Shown piece by piece: positions 3,187-6,145 of a stretch of 6,145 bases of DNA. The stretch is from contig JAEYUX010000093.1 of assembly GCA_023432235.1 (NCBI GenBank), forward strand, positions 1 through 6,145. The letters are read 5' to 3'. This DNA is from Actinomycetes bacterium (GTDB lineage Bacteria > Actinomycetota > Actinomycetes > Actinomycetales > Demequinaceae). Each line of letters opens with the position of its first letter. The stretch's first letter is position 1. The notes below the pieces were generated by a model. The model saw nothing but the letters and a program-made list of their open reading frames with translations. It was not told the origin of the DNA and ran no database searches. The translations under genes were made by a program, and so were the position numbers.

Positions 3187-5988
3187 ATGGTCAGCGACGA
3201 ACAGTCCTCTCCGTGGCTTCCGGTGAACCCTCCACGTGAACCGGAGGACGCGTCGCCCACGCCCGAGCCCGCATCGACAACCGGGCCGGAGCCGGATCCA
3301 GAGCCGACGCCAGAGCCTGCGCCCGCGTCGGCCGCACCTTGGGTCGCTCAGGACTGGTCGAGCCCGCCACCCGTCGCGCCCGACCCGGCACCTCCTGTCG
3401 CGTCTTCCGGGCCGCCCTCAACTGGCCAGATCCCGCGCGTTCCCCATCCGGATGACCCGTTCACCGAGCAGCCGACGATGAGTCAGTTCGCGGCGCCGTC
3501 GACGCCAGTGATGGACACATGGGTCCCGGTGGCCCCCGCGGCAACGACACCGCCTGCTCCTGCGCCCGAGCCCGATGTCGCACCGCCCGCACCTTCTTAC
3601 GAGCCCGTCGCGGTTGAGCCTGAGCCCGTCGCGGTTGAGCCTGAGCCCGTCGCTCCGCCCGTGGCCGCTCCGCCGGTAGCCGCTCCTCGCAGCCCGTATC
3701 TCACGGGGGAACTTCCCCGCGCCACCGAGGCACCCGCGCGACCCTCGTTCTTCCAGGCCCCCGCCGCGCCGGAGCCGAGTGACGAGCCCACCGGTCCGGC
3801 CATGACGCCAAGCCCTCAAGAGGCGTGGTCGGGCCCGCAAGTTCAGCGCGTTGAGGCTTTCGAACCCGCGCCTCGCGAGGCGGCGAACCCCGAGGCCGAA
3901 GCGTTTGAGCCCGAGCTCACCCCCGCACGTCCCGTGGTTCCGGGAACGGGGTCGATCCCGATTCTCGCCGCGCACGATGCGCCTGCCGTATTCGATGAGC
4001 CCGTCGTTGTTGACGAGCCCGCCGCAGTAGATGAGCCCTCCACTGTTGACGAGCCTGCCGCAGTCGATGACGCGCCCGCTCCCGTCACGTCTGCCTCGCC
4101 AGGCGTGGTCGAGGCGCCCTATGCCGCGACCGTCCCCGTGTGGGAAGACCGCGTGCCCGAGCCCATCGAGATCGATGACGATGACGCCGACGTGGTGCCG
4201 CCGATCGAGCCACCCCCGGCCGAGGAGATTCTGCCCACGGTCGATTCGGAGCCGCTCACGTCACAAAACCCGTGGGCTTGGGACGCTAACCCGCACCCCG
4301 AAGCAGCGACAACCGACCCCGTGCGAGACCTCGGTGCGAGTGCTGTCTCGGCCGCAAGCCTCCAAGCGGCAGGCGCCCCGACCCCACCGTCGGGCGTCGT
4401 CATGCCCGAGTTCGATGATGTTCCTGACTTCGGCTCCGACGAGCCGTTTGTGCCGCGCTTCGAACCACCCGCGAGCGCGGCCGCGACGCCGGCATCGTCA
4501 CCGGTGCCCACTCCGGCACCGACTCCGAGCGTCAGCTTCCAACCGCCAGCGCCGCGAGCCATCGACCCGCTGTCACAGGTCGAGGTGCCGACGTCGGACG
4601 AGCCGGCGTACATGCCCACACTTGCGCCGGGTGCCGAGGACGACGCTGAACCCGACGCTGAAGCCGACGCCGCAGCAGACGATCTCTCCGTGTCGCGCGG
4701 CTCGGGACCGGCAACACCGCTCGAGGGTTGGCCGTATCGCAACCAGGAGTTCACGCCAGCAGCCGACGCGGCGGCAGCCGACGCGGTAGAAGCCAACGAT
4801 CTACCCGCCAACGAGCAAGCAGGCGACGAGGCATCAGCCGACGAGTCATTTGGCGAGACAGTACCCGGAATCGACGCGTCGTTTGAGCCCGCGCCTTTGC
4901 CGGACAACGCGGGTCCCGGTACCCCTTACACCGCCCGCCCGTCGCAAACGATCAGCGACAACGACGTGCTCGACGCGCCATTCACTCCTTTGGCTCCCGA
5001 GCGCTTCGACGACATCCTCGCGGAGAACCCATTCGCTGCCGCTGCCCCTCTGACCGATGACCCTGGCGCTCGCCCGTGGGCGTCTGTGTTGGGACAGTCT
5101 CAACGCGAAGAGTCCGCAAGCCCGCCCGACGTCACCCCAGTGTCGGCTGCGGACAATGCACTCGCGCCCAGCCAGCCCGCCGCGGCGTTCCCAAGCGCAC
5201 CTGCCGCCGCGCCCACGGCCGAGCCCGAAACTGAAGTGATCGCGCCAGTTCCGGCCGTCGAGCGTCGGCCGGCTCCGTATTCGCCTTTGGTGAGCTCGTA
5301 CCCGCCCGTCGACAAAGCGGAACCCAAGCCTGACGCGTCGGCTGACGAGGACGGCCCCGACGCAGGATTTGCAGGTGCACCCGTGACGGAAGTCGACGCC
5401 CCGACGGAAGAAAAGGGCGGGACGCGACGGACGCGGCTCATTCTCATCATCGTCGCGGCGGCGCTTGTAGCCGGGGTGATTGGTGTGCTCCTGTACCGCA
5501 CGTACTTGCTCCCCGAGCCCATCACCCTGCCCACGCCCACCGTGACGGCCGAGCCGCGCGTTCCCGAGGGCGAGCCGATCGAGATTGACGAGCAAGCGTC
5601 GGAGTTCTTGGCCGCCATGCCGTTGCAGGCGGGCGCGGACGTCCTCATGGCCTATGAGTCGATCGACCCGGTGGGTGATGAATCGCTACCCGCGCGGGCC
5701 GCCGAGCACATCAAGCTCAGCTACGGCAGCGGCGTGGGCGAGCCGGTGTTCACGGTTCACGCCTACCAGCACTACAAGGTCGAGGACGCGCAGGCCGCCT
5801 ACGACGCGTACGCCGCGGGCGCACCCGATGTCGCGGACGTGACCGTGGACGGCGAGGTGGTGGGCCAGCGCGCGTTCCAGGCCGCGAGCGCGCAGGGTCA
5901 GGTTGCGTGGCGCAATGGCACAGCGGTGTTTGTGCTGACGGGGCCCGCGAGCGACCTTCTCCATTTCTACGAGCGGTTTGGCGTGTAG
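3187..5988 (+). CDS. Large single-pass membrane protein with long disordered acidic Pro/Ala-rich cytoplasmic region, function unknown
   Basis: 933 residues, family not recognised. Residues 1 to about 740 are low-complexity, rich in Pro, Ala, Glu, Asp and Val, without cysteine, and probably disordered. Inside are tandem repeats (EPVAVEP, VDEPAA), three TGx[IL]P motifs at 79, 173 and 254, and isolated Trp islands at 10, 52/57, 112, 214, 319, 363/365, 515 and 631. KGGTRRTR at 743-750 precedes one transmembrane helix at 751-770 (LILIIVAAALVAGVIGVLLY). The positive-inside rule puts the long N-terminal part in the cytoplasm. Residues 771-798 are a Pro/Thr/Glu linker. Residues 799-933 look like a small folded outer domain, with FLAAMPLQAGADVLMAYES, a DAQAAYDAYAAG helix, VAWRNGTAVFVLTGP and a FYERFGV end. 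The start is chosen at 3187 because it clears radA and follows a -10 box at leaderless spacing. The downstream TetR gene is 2 bp away. Scaffold, envelope sensor or division-associated roles are all possible; none is shown. Confidence 0.85.
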   Translation: MVSDEQSSPWLPVNPPREPEDASPTPEPASTTGPEPDPEPTPEPAPASAAPWVAQDWSSPPPVAPDPAPPVASSGPPSTGQIPRVPHPDDPFTEQPTMSQFAAPSTPVMDTWVPVAPAATTPPAPAPEPDVAPPAPSYEPVAVEPEPVAVEPEPVAPPVAAPPVAAPRSPYLTGELPRATEAPARPSFFQAPAAPEPSDEPTGPAMTPSPQEAWSGPQVQRVEAFEPAPREAANPEAEAFEPELTPARPVVPGTGSIPILAAHDAPAVFDEPVVVDEPAAVDEPSTVDEPAAVDDAPAPVTSASPGVVEAPYAATVPVWEDRVPEPIEIDDDDADVVPPIEPPPAEEILPTVDSEPLTSQNPWAWDANPHPEAATTDPVRDLGASAVSAASLQAAGAPTPPSGVVMPEFDDVPDFGSDEPFVPRFEPPASAAATPASSPVPTPAPTPSVSFQPPAPRAIDPLSQVEVPTSDEPAYMPTLAPGAEDDAEPDAEADAAADDLSVSRGSGPATPLEGWPYRNQEFTPAADAAAADAVEANDLPANEQAGDEASADESFGETVPGIDASFEPAPLPDNAGPGTPYTARPSQTISDNDVLDAPFTPLAPERFDDILAENPFAAAAPLTDDPGARPWASVLGQSQREESASPPDVTPVSAADNALAPSQPAAAFPSAPAAAPTAEPETEVIAPVPAVERRPAPYSPLVSSYPPVDKAEPKPDASADEDGPDAGFAGAPVTEVDAPTEEKGGTRRTRLILIIVAAALVAGVIGVLLYRTYLLPEPITLPTPTVTAEPRVPEGEPIEIDEQASEFLAAMPLQAGADVLMAYESIDPVGDESLPARAAEHIKLSYGSGVGEPVFTVHAYQHYKVEDAQAAYDAYAAGAPDVADVTVDGEVVGQRAFQAASAQGQVAWRNGTAVFVLTGPASDLLHFYERFGV
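3601..3653 (+). repeat. 21-bp perfect tandem repeat, 2.5 copies, in coding sequence
   Basis: Two identical 21-bp units (3601-3621, 3622-3642) are followed by the first 11 bases of a third (3643-3653). Each unit encodes EPVAVEP. Identity at every base, synonymous positions included, points to a recent duplication, probably by replication slippage, and keeps the frame. Confidence 0.95.
3652..3681 (+). repeat. 15-bp imperfect tandem repeat encoding APPVA twice
   Basis: Units 3652-3666 and 3667-3681 both encode APPVA and differ at two wobble positions (CCC/CCG, GTG/GTA). They follow directly on the 21-bp repeat, so the whole segment 3601-3681 is a cluster of in-frame duplications, with this one older. 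Confidence 0.85.
3991..4080 (+). repeat. Five 18-bp degenerate repeats encoding VDEPAA-like hexapeptides
   Basis: Residues 269-298 read FDEPVV, VDEPAA, VDEPST, VDEPAA, VDDAPA, one hexapeptide per 18 bp. Units 2+3 and units 4+5 resemble each other more than their neighbours, suggesting a 36-bp duplication of an older 18-bp pair. The nucleotide copies have diverged, so the array is older than the repeat at 3601. Confidence 0.88.
4759..4785 (+). repeat. Short direct repeat, 12 bp at a 15-bp period
   Basis: The 12-mer gcagccgacgcg occurs at 4759-4770 and 4774-4785, giving AADA-AADA in an Ala/Asp-rich stretch. A similar Asp-Ala-Glu repeat (DAEPDAEADA) lies just before, around 4642-4671. These are minor slippage products in the disordered region. 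Confidence 0.75.
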
Positions 5989-5990
5989 TT

Positions 5991-6145
5991 GTGACCGCGC
6001 GGACGGCCCGGCGTGGTCCACGCGCGGGAGGCGTAGATACCAGGGCTGAGATCATCGCGGCCGCTGGCAACGTTTTTGTCCGTGAGGGATACGAGCGTGG
6101 TTCGGTGCGCGCAGTCGCGCGGGAGGCGGGTGTAGATCCCGCTCT
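5991..6145 (+). CDS. TetR-family transcriptional regulator, N-terminal part
   Basis: From the GTG at 5991, 51 complete codons are open to the right edge. After a basic Arg/Gly-rich head (residues 1-16), residues 17-51 match the TetR N-terminal DNA-binding domain: helix 1 TRAEIIAAAGNVFVREGYE, then helix 2 SVRAVAREAGV and the start of recognition helix 3, DPAL. TetR proteins are usually dimeric repressors with a ligand-binding C-terminal domain, which lies outside the window, so the inducer is unknown. The start is 2 bp after the stop of the 933-residue protein gene, without a Shine-Dalgarno, so translational coupling and a shared mRNA are likely. A GTG is the best start seen; no in-frame ATG occurs before the domain. 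Confidence 0.88.
   Translation, partial: MTARTARRGPRAGGVDTRAEIIAAAGNVFVREGYERGSVRAVAREAGVDPA

Noticed and set aside
3155..3226. 23-codon small reading frame (MSEHQALRWITW...) overlapping the start of the 933-residue protein gene, as a possible leader peptide
   Set aside because: It has no ribosome binding site and begins upstream of the candidate transcription start near 3187, so it would not be on a leaderless mRNA. Nothing suggests attenuation.
4119..4907. 262-codon minus-strand reading frame opposite the 933-residue protein gene
   Set aside because: Long antisense frames are expected in GC-rich coding DNA. Its Ser/Gly/Ala-rich product mirrors the repeats of the plus strand, and it has no ribosome binding site or domain.
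4846..5595. 249-codon minus-strand reading frame opposite the membrane-helix region
   Set aside because: Arg/Gly-rich product typical of an antisense shadow. The plus strand here encodes a well-formed transmembrane helix.

Overview
The window is GC-rich and codes almost without gaps. It looks like an actinobacterial chromosome, probably Micrococcales or a close relative. The signs are strong G/C third-position bias, an actinobacterial-type MutY, TAnnnT boxes placed for leaderless transcripts, and two Ala/Pro-rich membrane proteins typical of the group. The taxon is an inference; there is no rRNA or phylogenetic marker beyond RadA and MutY.

Layout from left to right: (1) bases 1-96, minus strand, the first 32 codons of a membrane-anchored or secreted protein that leaves the window; (2) bases 106-1023, minus, mutY, the adenine glycosylase that acts on A opposite 8-oxoguanine, 9 bp upstream of gene 1 and probably co-transcribed with it; (3) bases 1075-1713, plus, a 212-residue single-pass membrane protein with a four-cysteine outer domain and a perfect Shine-Dalgarno; (4) bases 1710-3104, minus, radA, a complete recombination helicase whose stop codon overlaps the stop of gene 3 in a shared CTAG; (5) bases 3187-5988, plus, a 933-residue protein with about 740 residues of acidic, Pro/Ala-rich, probably disordered sequence, one transmembrane helix and a small outer C-terminal domain; (6) bases 5991-6145, plus, the N-terminal DNA-binding part of a TetR-family regulator that starts 2 bp after gene 5 and leaves the window.

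mutY and radA are the two recognisable functions, one in oxidative-damage base excision repair and one in homologous recombination. Reading the window in reverse, the order radA(+), membrane protein(-), mutY(+) matches the Mycobacterium tuberculosis order radA, disA, Rv3587c, canB, mutY, with disA and canB absent from the locus. The 212-residue protein sits where Rv3587c would be.

There is no rRNA, tRNA, CRISPR array, insertion sequence or phage gene. The least explained item is the 933-residue protein, with recent in-frame tandem duplications, recurring short motifs, a candidate leaderless promoter divergent from radA, and tight linkage to a TetR gene. No gene-free stretch exceeds 82 bp.
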